Shown here one piece after another: positions 53,815 through 64,000 of a stretch of DNA of 64,000 nucleotides. This stretch comes from Macrosoma leucophasiata (Eukaryota; Arthropoda; Insecta; Lepidoptera; Hedylidae): contig JAWQUS010000007.1 in NCBI GenBank assembly GCA_036365455.1, positions 15,950,001 to 16,014,000 on the forward strand. Direction: 5' to 3'. A program made the translations under genes and the position numbers. The number at the start of each line of letters is the position of its first letter. The first letter of the stretch is position 1. The notes beneath the pieces were generated by a model. The model searched no databases. It was not told the DNA's origin and was given only the letters and a program-made list of their open reading frames with translations.

Positions 53815-55079
53815 AAAAACCGGTCAAGTGCGTGTCGGGCCACGCGCTGTGTAGGGTTCCGTATTTAGTGCATTTACAGAGTAAGAAATGTAATGAAAAA
53901 CTTCTTATAGGTTTTCCAGTAATCTATAGGCAAAGAACTATTTTCCACATTTTTTTCAAAATTTTAAGTTCAGTAGTTTCGGACATAGGGGGGGGGAATG
54001 GTCAATTTTCGTCGTTTTCCTTAATCCTTCAAGGATCGTACGGCCACCGGCGGCGAGACACAATTGAATTTCAGTTGTCATATTTTTCTCGTATCTGGAG
54101 AGATTAAATAACTTCAAATTTGTTTATGCAAAAATTATAAAAAAAATATATCTGAGATGCTGACAACAACCTCTTTCATTTGATATGTCACACAACACAG
54201 TTTACGATTTTTTTTTTTAATTTTCTGATTAAACACCCGAAAGTGGCCCCCCTGTTTAAAATTTATTGTTTTACTTGACGTGTTCATCTTTGGGTCACCA
54301 ATTTACATATATTCATAAAATTTCAACTCAATCGGTCGAGTAGTTTCGGAGCAAATTGGCTGTGAAGGACGGACAGACAGACAGACAGACGCACGAGTGA
54401 TCCTATAAGGGTTTCTTTTTTCCTTTTAAGGTACGGAACCCTAAAAAAAAAAGACTACAGCCGATTCTCATACACACAAAATTTTATAATGATCGGTCTA
54501 GCCGCTGCGGAGGCGTATTGTTACAGTCACTGTCACACGAGATTTTTTTAAATACCTATGTTAGATATTATAACAATACATCATTCTTGCCTTTCAAAAT
54601 CACCAGTTAGTTTAAAAAACGATAACTCCGGTTTTGATGATGCTGAGTTCAAACAGTCGTAATAGCATACCACGCAATACGCTCGTGGCATCTTTAAAAC
54701 ACTCGTGGAAACAAAAACAAATCACAACGTGACCGCTCGTCTTGACGCGACACTCGCTACTGTAGCACCGCGGCACCGCGAGAACCGCTTAGAGGCCTCG
54801 TAGATGCGCATGTTTGTGTGCGTGTGCCGTTTTGAACGCTTTGTACGTAGTTTCCTCACTGTTCCATATTTACATTGTGCTATCACACTTAAGTTAGCTT
54901 GTGAAGCTTGCGAGTAATAGTTGAAGTTTGCGAGTAATAGTCGACCAAATGTATTTTACTCAAATTTTCGAACAACTCTATAGAAAATACAAATTTATTA
55001 TTTTCATTACATTATTGAAACATAAAAACTACGGAACCCTACACTGCGCGTGGCCCGACACGCACTTGACCGGTTTTTA
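53815..55079. mobile_element. Family D composite with ~50 bp terminal inverted repeats
   Basis: The left end AAAACCGGTCAAGTGCGTGT and right end ACACGCACTTGACCGGTTTT are inverted over about 50 bp, including GGCCACGCGC and GGGTTCCGTA. A complete shorter D unit (53815-54448) ends internally at AAGGTACGGAACCCTAAAAA, so the right part is probably a second, inverted unit. No coding capacity. Confidence 0.78.
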
Positions 55080-55107
55080 TTGTAGATAGGTATGTGATAA
55101 GTTTGAA

Positions 55108-55175
55108 CAACGGCACCCTCGACACAGGTTTATTTATACCTGTAGGGTGGTTCTGTGAGTGTAAGAGTATTTTAT
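55108..55175 (+). repeat. SINE family B, 3' fragment
   Basis: 'aacggcaccctcgacacagg', 'tttatttatacctgtagggt' and GTGAGTGTAAGAGTATTTTA match the tail of 53309-53512. Confidence 0.7.
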
Positions 55176-55236
55176 TTATTTTTGTTATTCATAAAGGATA
55201 TGAAATAAAAAGTATTTTTTCACAAAATTGCAATAC

Positions 55237-55889
55237 CTTGTCGCTTGGAATTAAACGGTCCACCATTTTCATTAATCTGAAATCCGGTTTTTGTCCGACA
55301 AGATGTTTTGTTACTTCCGTTGTAGACATAGCCTTATTTAACAACCCTTCTAATGTAGCAGGATCTTTTTCTAACAATCCAGGAAACAAAACAGCCAAAG
55401 GTTTGTTCTCTGGTCCATCTTCGCTGTCTACCTATAAATAGGGTCAGGGTTATATAGCACACATTTTTATACTATATTATAATAGTAGGTACCTACGCAC
55501 TTTCCAGTGTTTTTTAATTATCATATTTTCAAACGCATACGCGTTGCCACCCCTGATACGTTAGTTGTTGTCTCTGTGACAGTCATTACGGGACCAAAAA
55601 TCTGCATTCTTTGAAGAGATAAACAGAGATCAATATATGCGTACAAATATTACAAATGACCCACAATTCGCTAGTGGTTATACTTAGCGTATTTAAGCAA
55701 AATTTTCTTTACCAATCGAAAGACCTCGGATTCTTACAAGTTGTAGTACTCCTTCTTCGGTTGTTGCGTTGCTAGTTTTAAAAGAGTTGTAGGTGTTTGA
55801 AGTATATCAACCCATTCGGAATCTTTAGCTATTAAAGGACAAAGAGATTTCGATGGTTCTATTTTTTCATCACAGTGTGTTTTATTATT
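55237..55889 (-). CDS. Two internal exons of an unidentified host gene
   Basis: Exon 55738-55889 (acceptor AATAATTTCAG, donor CTT/GTAAGAATC) and exon 55237-55423 (acceptor GTAGACAG, donor AAG/GTATTG) join in phase 2+1. They give about 113 residues with SEWVDILQTPTTLLKLATQQ followed by EDGPENKPLAVLFPGLLEK and FRLMKMVDRLIPSDK. Only one frame is open in the first exon. An alternative acceptor seven bases upstream in exon 2 would create a stop at this join. I do not recognise the family. Flanking exons could lie outside the identified region or within the repeat-rich neighbourhood. Confidence 0.55.
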
Positions 55890-56771
55890 CTGAAATTATT
55901 TTGTAGTACGTGGGTAAGCTTATACTGTAGCATACTTATATGTAGCAAAATATGGAATACCGTTCCATCTGGATTTGTAGTATGACATGACATGTTTTAG
56001 ATTTTGGTCTCTTGTATTTATTTATTAATCGTTACTGTTCATTTTGTAGTAGCCATGTCGGCCGTTTAGTTTGTTTATTTTGTTTAAAACAACATAATAT
56101 ATTTCAACAGCACAACAGCACAATTGACAACATTTCATATTTTTAACCTACATGTTTTATTACATTATTTAAAAGTTAATCCAAAACAAGGGCACCCGTG
56201 TTTAACCATTTTTCGAAATTTTGTACTTTTCATTAATAATTTCTACTTTGAAAGTTAGTGTATTTCCTAAAAGACGTATGCGCCATATGACGTCACACAT
56301 AGGGTGGAATGGCGATAGAACCATTGCCTTGTGCCGTGACCCTAAAAAAAATTGTAGATGTCACTGTCTTTTCGATGTCAGCTTGTCAAACTCGATGTAG
56401 GGCTGTTGATCTTTTTATTTAAAAAATATCAGTACCAGTGTTCGATATATCGATAAAAATTATCGATATGTCAATATAATTATTAAAAAATTCTTTGAAC
56501 CTGCGTGTTATCGATTAATCTCTTCCTTGATCCAACTACAAAATTATAAAAAGACGAACGAGCAAAAAAACAACGTAGCTTCTCAAAATATTAAAAAAAT
56601 ATCGAATGTATAAATGTACATTTTAATTCGTTTTGATATTTTTTGTTTTTGTTGCCAACTAAACAATAAATATTTCAAATTATTTCATATGTAATTATCA
56701 AAAAACCTTAATTAATCTACATAATAAAAAAAAATTAAAGTATATTTAAAAGCTAAATAAATAAAGTTATA
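55890..56771. other. Intergenic or intronic AT-rich DNA
   Basis: No exon or repeat terminus is recognised. 56440-56475 has a small ATCGAT-rich palindromic patch ('gatatatcgataaaaattat'). Confidence 0.4.
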
Positions 56772-57053
56772 CGTTGTTTAAAACTTCAAAACTTGTTTTG
56801 AAGTTTTAAACAACGACTTAGCCCTCAGGCTATTGATATAATATTTATATTTTTTCGATATGTCGATATTAAAAACGAATAAAAACTAAACTGGCCAATT
56901 TTTAGGTCAAAGAATCAGCATTGCCATCCAACGAGGCAATGCTGCCAGCCTTCTGGGTACCATAACACAGGACGGCAGTGATGCGGAATTTTTAGACGCA
57001 TGTTGTCTAAAAATATTATATCAATAGCCTGAGGGCTAGTCGTTGTTTAAAAC
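56772..57053. mobile_element. Foldback element with a coding-like interior
   Basis: The left end is itself a hairpin (CGTTGTTTAAAACTTCAAAA / TTTTGAAGTTTTAAACAACG). It is followed by AGCCCTCAGGCTATTGATAT, which is repeated inverted at the right end (ATATCAATAGCCTGAGGGCT, 57018). Between them, 56911-57015 on the plus strand reads RISIAIQRGNAASLL and further to DACCLKI without a stop. It has balanced base composition unlike the AT-rich arms. Confidence 0.65.
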
Positions 57054-57717
57054 TTTTTTTTTTTTTTTTTATTATTATGGCATCGCTATTACGCATATTG
57101 CCAGTGTCAAGTAAAACGATATTTCGTATTTATTTAAGCAGCGTCAAAGTTAGTATAATATCAAGTATAATATGTAAGTATCAAGTTTAAAAGTTAACAA
57201 GTATAATATGTCAGTTATGTGAGTTACAATCAAGTTATTCGAGTAAAGCGATGGCTACTTTACCAGAACATTTACAATGAAGTTTTGGAGGCAACCTGAA
57301 AGGTCGTGTTTTCGCACTGTTATTCTATTTCACTATACACGGGCACTGTAATAAACCTATATCAAACAAAATGCCACCAACTTTATTCAATATAACTTAA
57401 AAATACACCAAGAAAATGAAATAAAATAAGAGCACCATACGCCTCTTTCAAGGTTCCCGCCAAAACTCTCTGTGTTTAAAACTTTAAAACTTGTTTTGAC
57501 ACATCTTGTCACAGAGTATGTAACAAAAATGTTTTCATCTAAAGATAGGCAATGGAAACTCGATTTATTATAAGAGAGTAGTATGTTCTGTGATTATCTA
57601 CTATGAGTTTAATGATGTAACTGTGGATGTAACAATTATTTTACTTCAAAAAGTTTATAAATAGGTACACCGTGATGATATACTCTGTGAATGTCAGCAT
57701 CTTAACATCAACAGCTA

Positions 57718-57806
57718 GTATAGTGATCTGTGATCAAGTGTTTGGGTGCAACCCCAAACGGGTGACACCCGGTGCGGGCCGCCCCCTACACAGATCACTA
57801 TACTAG
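57718..57806. repeat. GC-rich hairpin
   Basis: TAGTATAGTGATCTGTG faces CACAGATCACTATACTAG. The loop contains GGGTGACACCCGGTGCGGGC. It may be a small foldback repeat. Confidence 0.7.
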
Positions 57807-58318
57807 TCTACGAGCCCCCTATAGCTACGCCACTGCCAAGGCGTGAGACCAACGGTGCGCGCATAGAATTATAACGCTTAGAAGCAAAGTCAACGCGCGC
57901 AGAATTAGGCCATTTCAAGTTAGCCTTTTAAGGCTAACTCCGCTCGCCGGCCTTATTATTTCTATGGGCCTGTAATTCGGTGAAATCCAGGGTCACTGCG
58001 ATCCTCTTTTCTGGGTATCGGGTGCACGAGGGCTGTCTTCCATACAGACAAAACCTTTCCATGTTCGTAAGAAAGCAAGAACAGGCGCGTCAGAACGGGG
58101 GTCAGCTCGGAAGCGCACATTTTCAAATAATTTATTTTAAAATAATGTTTAGATATTGTTCTTTACCAGAGTATTTGTATTGTATGCATAATACTGTTTT
58201 GAATCAGAACACAGTTTTTACTTTAAATACTTTATGTGCAGTTACGATAAAAGTAAGGTACAATAACACAAAATACTTTACTAATATAATTAGGATCTTT
58301 GTTATATTTAATGACTCT
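57807..58318. other. Probable 3' UTR side of the 58319-58468 exon
   Basis: No recognised gene. A plus frame at 57980-58324 has no splice context or motif and overlaps antisense to the downstream region of the minus-strand exon. Confidence 0.4.
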
Positions 58319-58468
58319 TTATGAATAATCGTCATCTTCATCATCCTCTTGCTTCAATCCTGCAGGGGGTGGCACATAAGGTTGCGGGGCTCCCTCAGCC
58401 CCTACTAAACCTTGTTGTTGCAACAACAGCCATTGTTGTTGCTCCTCTTTTGCTTGTTCTGCACGAGC
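58319..58468 (-). CDS. Terminal exon of an unidentified host gene
   Basis: The acceptor ATGATTTCAG precedes GCTCGTGCAGAAC. The exon encodes 49 residues and a TAA: a Gln/Glu-rich helix (ARAEQAKEEQQQWLLLQQQ), a Pro-rich stretch (APQPYVPPPAGLK) and an acidic end EDDEDDDYS. It is open only on this strand and has codon-like composition. Preceding exons were not found between here and the end of the window. Acidic DDYS-type tails occur in several nuclear proteins, so no function is assigned. Confidence 0.65.
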   Translation of the reverse strand, partial: ARAEQAKEEQQQWLLLQQQGLVGAEGAPQPYVPPPAGLKQEDDEDDDYS

Positions 58469-58923
58469 CTGAAATCATATAAGTAATAGGTTTTTATGGC
58501 TCCATATTATTTAGTACTGCATCAACTACTAGGCCAAACTAGAACTTATAATATTTGTAACAAGCAATTGGAAACTGAATAAATTGAGGGGAATTAACCA
58601 CTTTTGCAGGCATCGTCCACGATAACACTGCTAGTCATTGTTTATATACATACAACATGTAAGGGGAATAATCCACACTATCTTATGCCCTGATTAGAAA
58701 ATCGAGTTATAATCACAATACATGAACTGAAATTACATGTGTGTGTATTTAATATTTTTAATTTAAGAAATAAGTTGTCCTCAATTTGTACATATGAACA
58801 GTATGCACACCCTATGCATTCTACCTCTTCCAACGGCCACACATAAAAACACGAACCTACACACACCCTCACTGTTGCAATGTGACGCACCGTAACCTGC
58901 ATACCCTTATTTATCACTCGCTA
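58469..58923. other. Intron DNA with an unclassified repeat
   Basis: 58640-58820 shares phrases with 39480-39690 (see that entry). Nothing else is recognised. Confidence 0.45.
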
Positions 58924-59160
58924 GTATGTATCTTCACGCCAGGTCCCTAACGGGGTAGACAGAGAGTGTAAAGTGCCAGATATTCCGGTCCTGACACACC
59001 TCCCGTGCCTCATCTTCCATCATCATTCTCTTCATACACTCACGCCGATTCCTAAAACTTTGGCCCCACCATCAGACAGAACTCGACCTATTTGGTCATA
59101 GTAGGTCAATCTTGGTCTTCCTGGGCCACTGCAATCATCCACATTCGCATTGTATTATTT
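58924..59160 (-). repeat. LINE-like 3' fragment
   Basis: TATCTTCACGCCAGGTCCCT is followed by 'aacggggtagacagagagtg' and 'gtcctgacacacctcccgtg'. The start recurs at 63888 (ATCTTCACGCCAAGTCCCGT). Polarity is inferred from its relation to the LINE on the same strand. Confidence 0.5.
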
Positions 59161-59165
59161 GTTAT

Positions 59166-59440
59166 TCGAGCTCCAGTGACGGAGCTCGCGGGCGTAGGCA
59201 CCGCCGCATTACCTAATATACTTGCCGCTAAATGGTAGTGTTCAGCACTATCGTGTTCCGGTCAGGTGGATATGTATGGCCTTATAATTTCCGGCACAGA
59301 GGCATAACACCTTAGGCCTCAGGAGTGGTAACGCATGTGAATTTTGGCCTCGGTCTTTGTGTGGGTGTCCATAGACTGCAGTCATCACTTAACATCAATG
59401 TGAACTGCATGCTTGTTTGCCACTTCAATTACATAAAATA
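59166..59440 (+). repeat. SINE-like repeat, family A, nearly full length
   Basis: CGAGCTCCAGTGACGGAGCT through TGCTTGTTTGCCACTTCAAT. It ends directly at a (TA)n run that also borders the LINE at 59445. Confidence 0.8.
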
Positions 59441-59444
59441 TATA

Positions 59445-61378
59445 TATATCTGTTTAGTCATTCGCTCATTCGACATTCTTTCTATATGCCTGAACCATCG
59501 GAGCATGCCTTTTTTCATTTTTACACTGATTCTATCATTCACACATAGCCTCTTTCTCACATCTTCATTACGAACGCGATCGGTGAGCGATACACCGCAG
59601 ATCCTGCGCAAAGATCTCATCTCGACCGCGTTTAATTTACTTTCATGCTCTTTCCTGCATAGCCAGCTCTCGCTTCTATATAATAGCGTTGAAGTAAGTA
59701 CAGCATTATGTATGGCTAGCCGAGCCGCTGGCTTAGATGTTTGGACTCTAGCAGCTTACCCAACGCTCCATTCACGCAATTCCCAGCAAGCACTCTCCTC
59801 TCTATGTCAGCGGTGTACCTGCCATCCCTGCTAAAAGCACATCCAAGATATACAATTGTATCCACCTGTTCTAACACTGCATCATCTACTACTATTCTTG
59901 CATTTGTTCTTTGTTCCTCTCTTTCAAATACTATTTATTACTTTAGTTTTATTTACATTCAATTGTAAGCCTTTCTTCAATACAATCTTCTTTCATGACT
60001 GTGACCAGTGATTGTAGCCCAGATGGTGTAGAGCTTACAATTACCGCATTGTCTGCGCAAACAAGCAAACAGTTCACCACTAAGTCACCCATACGCCAGA
60101 TATATGATATACAGCCTAGACGAAAGCACGCAACCCTGTCTGACACCGATGTTAACATCAAACCAGGGTGACATGTTCCCATCTACCCGCACACATGCTT
60201 GACAATCCACATACGTGGACTGGTAACTGTATTGCACGGAGCAGACTGCCGTCAATACCATACTCTAGCAAAATGTCTTACAGCTCCTGTCGTAATACTC
60301 TATCAAACGCTTTCTCCAAATCCAGAAAACCGCAAAAAACTTTGTGGCTCACAGCCAGATGCTTTTCTTCGATGTTGCGGAGGGAGAAAACTTGATCCAT
60401 ACATCCTCTTCCAGTTCTGAAACCACCCTGCGCATCCCACAATAACCCGTCGGACTTCTCTTTCATTCGTCTTTCTAAAACTTTCCCATACTCTTTAGCT
60501 GCCAAACTGATCGCTCTATAGCTGGTGCAGTTCATACGTTCATACGCTTACCTTTATACAAAGGCACGATGACCGCACACCGCCAATCCTTTGGAATTCT
60601 TCCGAATCTCCAGCAAATGTTGCACAACACCCAGAAAGAATTCCAAAGGGCAAAGCCACCATATTTGATCATTTCGGCAGAAACCTTATCAATACCCGCA
60701 GCCTTACCACATTTCAGACTTCGTATCGCCCATACAATCTCATTTATTGTTATCTCCTCACAAACTGGCACCGTCAAGTCAGCAACTCCGGCGTCAGTGT
60801 TGTGAACATAATCATACATTTCCCCATAATACTCGCTACATCGTTTTAACACATCTTGTGTGTTCTCAAGAATGTCACCCTCCTTAGATTTTAAAATCTT
60901 TTAGACTTTTTCACCTCCCTCCAATAGAGTTTGATGTTAGTTTCAAAGCTCTTCGCCAGTCTCTCATCAGCTTTCATTTGATGTCGAAAATAAAATAAAT
61001 CTTTCACTAAAATACAAGTGTCATTCTTGAGCCGACGGTAAATAATAAATTTCTCTCTTCACATCTCTCATTCTACTATCACAGTCTAAAGATAACGAAT
61101 ATGTTACATTTGCAAAGATGCTACATAATCCAGCCATGTTTTCTTCTTTCTTTCAACGGAGTCTTGTACCTCCTTGTCCCACCATGCATCCCCATTTAAG
61201 GATTTGCATATCTTTACATAATCACACATTTCTTTCGCAACTTCCACCATACTGTCTTTCAAAATTTGCCAACATTCATCCACATTCAAGTCCGTAAAAC
61301 AAACCTCGTCTAACTTTTCACGGACTTGACTTTTATACATTCTCCTTGAAGTAGTAGTCTTGTAACTTTTCACTCTTT
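59445..61378 (-). mobile_element. Defective non-LTR retrotransposon (LINE), 5' truncated
   Basis: Minus-strand order: MKSYKTTTSRRMYKSQVREK (61373), a gap, RT start CGKAAGIDKVSAEMIKYGG (60852-60532), AQGGFRTGRGCMDQVFSLR and FLDLEKAFDRV (60535-60278), an altered active-site region with DNAVIVSSTPSGLQSL (60182-59949), and a C-terminal MRSLRRICGVSLTDRVRNED with WFRHIERM (59620-59445). Frames shift between pieces, and the YADD motif reads CADN here. The clade (CR1/Jockey superfamily or RTE-like) is not settled by eye. Confidence 0.85.
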
Positions 61379-61389
61379 ATTCTTTCAAG

Positions 61390-62829
61390 CCCGAAAGGCA
61401 CGCCAATGTCGCCACTTCTTGAACAGACCCCTAAACCGGCTGGGACCTCTGTAGGCCCTAGTGTCTATCAGGCTCTTTCGAAGACGACTATCAACCACGA
61501 TCCCTTACCAGACTATTCAACGGCATACTCCGCACGGATCATTTTCCCAACGAGTGGAAACTCGGGAAAGTTATAGTTCTCCCCAAGCCGGGCAAGGACC
61601 GCCGCTATCCATCTAGCTACCGCCCTATCACGCTGCTCTCACACCTCGCCAAGCTGTTCGAGCGTCTTCTGCTGCGGAGGCTGAGGCCACACCTTCCATG
61701 TAGGGAGGAGCAGTTTGGCTTCCGCGCGGGACACTCCACGACGCTCCAGCTGGTGAGGGTACTACACTATCTCGCCAATGAGTTCAACAATCGTCAGTAC
61801 TCGGTCGGAGTATTTCTCGATATCGAGAAAGCCTTCGACCGGGTGTGGCATGTTGGACTCTTGGCGAAATTAGATATACTGCATCCCGCCTTACACAGGG
61901 TGGTGGCTAGCTTCCTGGGGGGCAGGCGGTTCTAGGTCTCGATTGATGGGGAGGAATCGCCACACCATCCGATCCGTGCAGGAGTACCACAGGGCAGCTG
62001 TTTGTCGCCGTCGCTATATGCGGCGTATACAGACGACATCCCCACCTTGCGCGAACATCTGCGCGAAGGAGAAAGGGATGTAATGCTGTCCCTGTTTGCC
62101 GACGACAGCGCTTACTTTACGTCGGCGCCCCGGTTGCATTTTGCATACGAGCAAATGCAACGTTTGCTGAATAGATTGCCGGAGTGGTTCGATAAGTGGC
62201 GGATGGCCGTCAATGTGGGTAAGACGGCCGCTTTCGCAACGCGAACACTCCGCTACCGACTACCACCACTACGGCTCCGCGGCCAAGATGTTCTATGGCA
62301 GCCGTCGGTCAAGTCCCTCGGGTGTACCATCGACAGAGCGCTGCGCATGGTGCCCACCGTGGATAACGCGGTGCGCCAGGCGGCGGCTGCTCGAGCGATG
62401 CTACGTCCGGTACTGCAGTCGAGGCTGCCGTTGAGCACCAAGCTGCGGATCTACAACACCTACATTCGAACTAGGTTGACGTGCGCTGCACCAGCGTGGT
62501 ACGCCTTGTGCTCCACTACGCAACGACGTCGCCTACAGGTACAGCAAAACGTGTGTCTACGATTGATAACCAACGCGGGGAGGTACGTCAGAAATGACGT
62601 CATCTCACGGGACCTGCGTGTAGAATCCGTTCAGGAGTTCGTGGTCCGTCTCGCGCGCGGTATGTACTATCGTGCGGAAAACGGACCTCACGGACACCTC
62701 CACGGATTTGCCCCACTACATAGCAGGCCGCCTGACGGGAGGGCACTCCCGCGCGAAATCCTCTCCGTGGTATCAACCCGGACACCCCGGGACGCCGACG
62801 TATGTCCGAGCCCCGATCCCGAATCGTGA
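61390..62829 (+). mobile_element. Jockey-type LINE, 5' truncated, one stop
   Basis: RT motifs in order: WKLGKVIVLPKPGKD, YRPITLLSHLAKLFE, EQFGFRAGHSTTLQL, FLDIEKAFDRVW, an in-frame TAG at 61933-61935 after FLGGRRF, AGVPQGSCLSPSLYAAYTDD and FADDSAYF. The C-terminus runs LRIYNTYIRTRLTCAAPAWY to a stop at 62827-62829. The FADD form and the C-terminal layout fit the Jockey group. It lies against the LINE at 59445-61378 in the opposite orientation. Confidence 0.87.
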
Positions 62830-63345
62830 TCCGATACGTTAGTGAGCCAAGCTCGGCCGGGCTCGCCATTAGATGCAGAGCCCTGTGACGATGTCACGCA
62901 ACCTGCCCGACCCGGGTTCGATTCCCGGACGTGGGGGCTTCCATCGGGGATGCGGTCGCGGGTCCGACTACGGTCCGGGCTACGACCGCGCAATATCTGC
63001 GGGCGTTGCCACTGGAGTGGTGGATGCTCGCCCCTGTTGGCTTCCCAAAACTCGACGCTGGGCGACGGAAGCCGCCGCAGCGACGCCACTTCGCGCCGTG
63101 ACGACACCCCCGCCGCCGCAATACCAACCGCCGCGGCACCGCTGTCATCGCGGCACCACCACACTTGGGAGGCGCCTACTCCGTCGCTGCGCCCTAATCG
63201 GCGACGCGGCGCTTACCACTGCGCCACCCAGACAAGACGCCGCTCCCATTACTATGGGAGCAGAAGATGCCGAGGAAAAGGGGCACGTGCCCCGAATCCT
63301 ATACCGCGCCGCGCGCTAACGCGCGCGACGAATCACGACGAACCA
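62830..63345. other. GC-rich segment after the Jockey-type LINE
   Basis: It is strongly GC-rich with overlapping open frames on both strands, as expected by chance at such composition. It may be the 3' region of the LINE or another repeat. 62868-62940 contains a tRNA-like T-arm, CCGGG-TTCGATT-CCCGG. Confidence 0.45.
62868..62940 (+). repeat. tRNA-like segment with a perfect B-box
   Basis: CCCGGGTTCGATTCCCGG gives a 5 bp T-stem and seven-base loop, preceded by 'gcaacctgcccga'. The 5' half does not fold into a convincing tRNA, so it is probably the head of a tRNA-derived repeat. Confidence 0.45.
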
Positions 63346-64000
63346 CGATCAGATCAATCATACTTTTTTGTTCATTCCTCCTTCGTGTGAATACTGTGAA
63401 TGTCCTTATGTCGGAATACTGTGTTAGACACAAAGAGACTCCGTTCCAAGCATAAGTCAAGTATCAGCTTACCAGCATCATTTACTCTTCTATCACCATA
63501 TGGACCTAGAACGGTCGCTGAGCTAACCGGTATGCACCGTTAGCTCATACTTCATTTAACTCAGCATATGCATGCTGCTACCAAAAACACCCTAGTGACG
63601 CTAAATTTAATTCGGACCCAGATTAGTCTCGGGTTCACCAGACCATAATCTTTCACTCCAGTGACTAAACGAGAGGACAGAAGGACGCCTACCCCCGCGC
63701 TGGCATGATCGGACTAGGCACACCTACCCACAGAGCCATCATTCCACCCGCGAGATCTTCGACCTCGCAGCCCTTTTGTTAAGTCTCTGTTACACACAAA
63801 ACATACAGGCGTCTCGCACTCATTACGTTCGTCAACTCATTCATCTTCTCGCAAATTCCACCTCTCATGTCTATGAATTTATCTTCACGCCAAGTCCCGT
63901 ACGAGGTAGGCAGAGTGTGGAGAGCTATCTCTGGCCCTGACACACCTGCAATGCTTTGTTGAAATGCTTTCTCTTTATTAATGGTTTCAAATAAAGAAAT
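63346..64000. other. Window end, mostly unassigned repeat-like DNA
   Basis: 63888-63950 repeats the 58924 LINE-like fragment (TCTTCACGCCAAGTCCCGTA). No gene is visible. Confidence 0.4.

Noticed and set aside
62842..63390. Long open frames on both strands in the GC-rich segment
   Set aside because: Stops are rare by chance at this composition. Frames overlap on both strands and show no motif or splice context.

Overview
The window is AT-rich nuclear DNA from an insect, most likely a moth or butterfly. The evidence is spliced host genes with orthodox GT-AG introns, a TAGGTACCTACC-rich intergenic style, and a dense load of repeats typical of Lepidoptera: tRNA-derived SINEs, mariner, RTE-type and Jockey-type LINEs, a Ty3-type LTR retrotransposon and many short foldback/MITE elements. 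I see no prokaryotic gene organisation, CRISPR array or operon.

Two host genes can be assembled almost completely from exons. (1) DNAJC7 (TPR plus J-domain co-chaperone) is on the minus strand, 24443 down to 11223, in eight coding exons. Its last exon (11223-11335) lies 6.5 kb beyond the J-domain exon because intron 7 holds an RTE LINE, LINE and SINE fragments, a MITE and a tandem tRNA-like repeat. One exon junction (20462/20108) cannot be joined in frame with canonical sites. (2) DOLPP1 (dolichyl-diphosphatase) is on the plus strand, 28330-33062, in five coding exons that join in phase and carry the PAP2 catalytic motifs. The two genes diverge from a 3.9 kb intergenic region. Partial, unidentified host genes are supported at 3533-7389 (plus, last two exons with a poly(A) signal), 55237-55889 (minus, two internal exons) and 58319-58468 (minus, terminal exon).

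The rest is mobile DNA, much of it nested. 0.5-8 kb: a foldback element, SINEs, a dead mariner and a tRNA-like hairpin element. 11-16 kb: a MITE and an RTE LINE. 16-24 kb: DNAJC7 introns with tRNA-like tandem repeats, hairpins, a minisatellite and SINEs. 25-28 kb: a 2.4 kb element with ~200 bp terminal inverted repeats, next to a MITE within a MITE. 34.5-37.2 kb: a 2.3 kb element with ~430 bp inverted repeats and an 8 bp target duplication, itself interrupted by another element. 43.7-48.9 kb: a young Ty3-type retrotransposon (LTRs identical by eye, intact pol) whose gag is broken by a MITE. 50.1-51.6 kb: a second mariner, damaged by the same MITE family and by a templated inverted duplication. 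53-55 kb: a tRNA SINE and a large inverted-repeat composite. 59-63 kb: LINE wreckage ending in a GC-rich segment.

The most interesting pattern is one MITE family (11440, 47610, 50466). Every copy is bounded by AAA on one side and TTT on the other (where both ends survive), with no visible target duplication. In the mariner copy the uninterrupted homologue shows that the original site was AAATTT. No complete, obviously new multi-gene system is visible.
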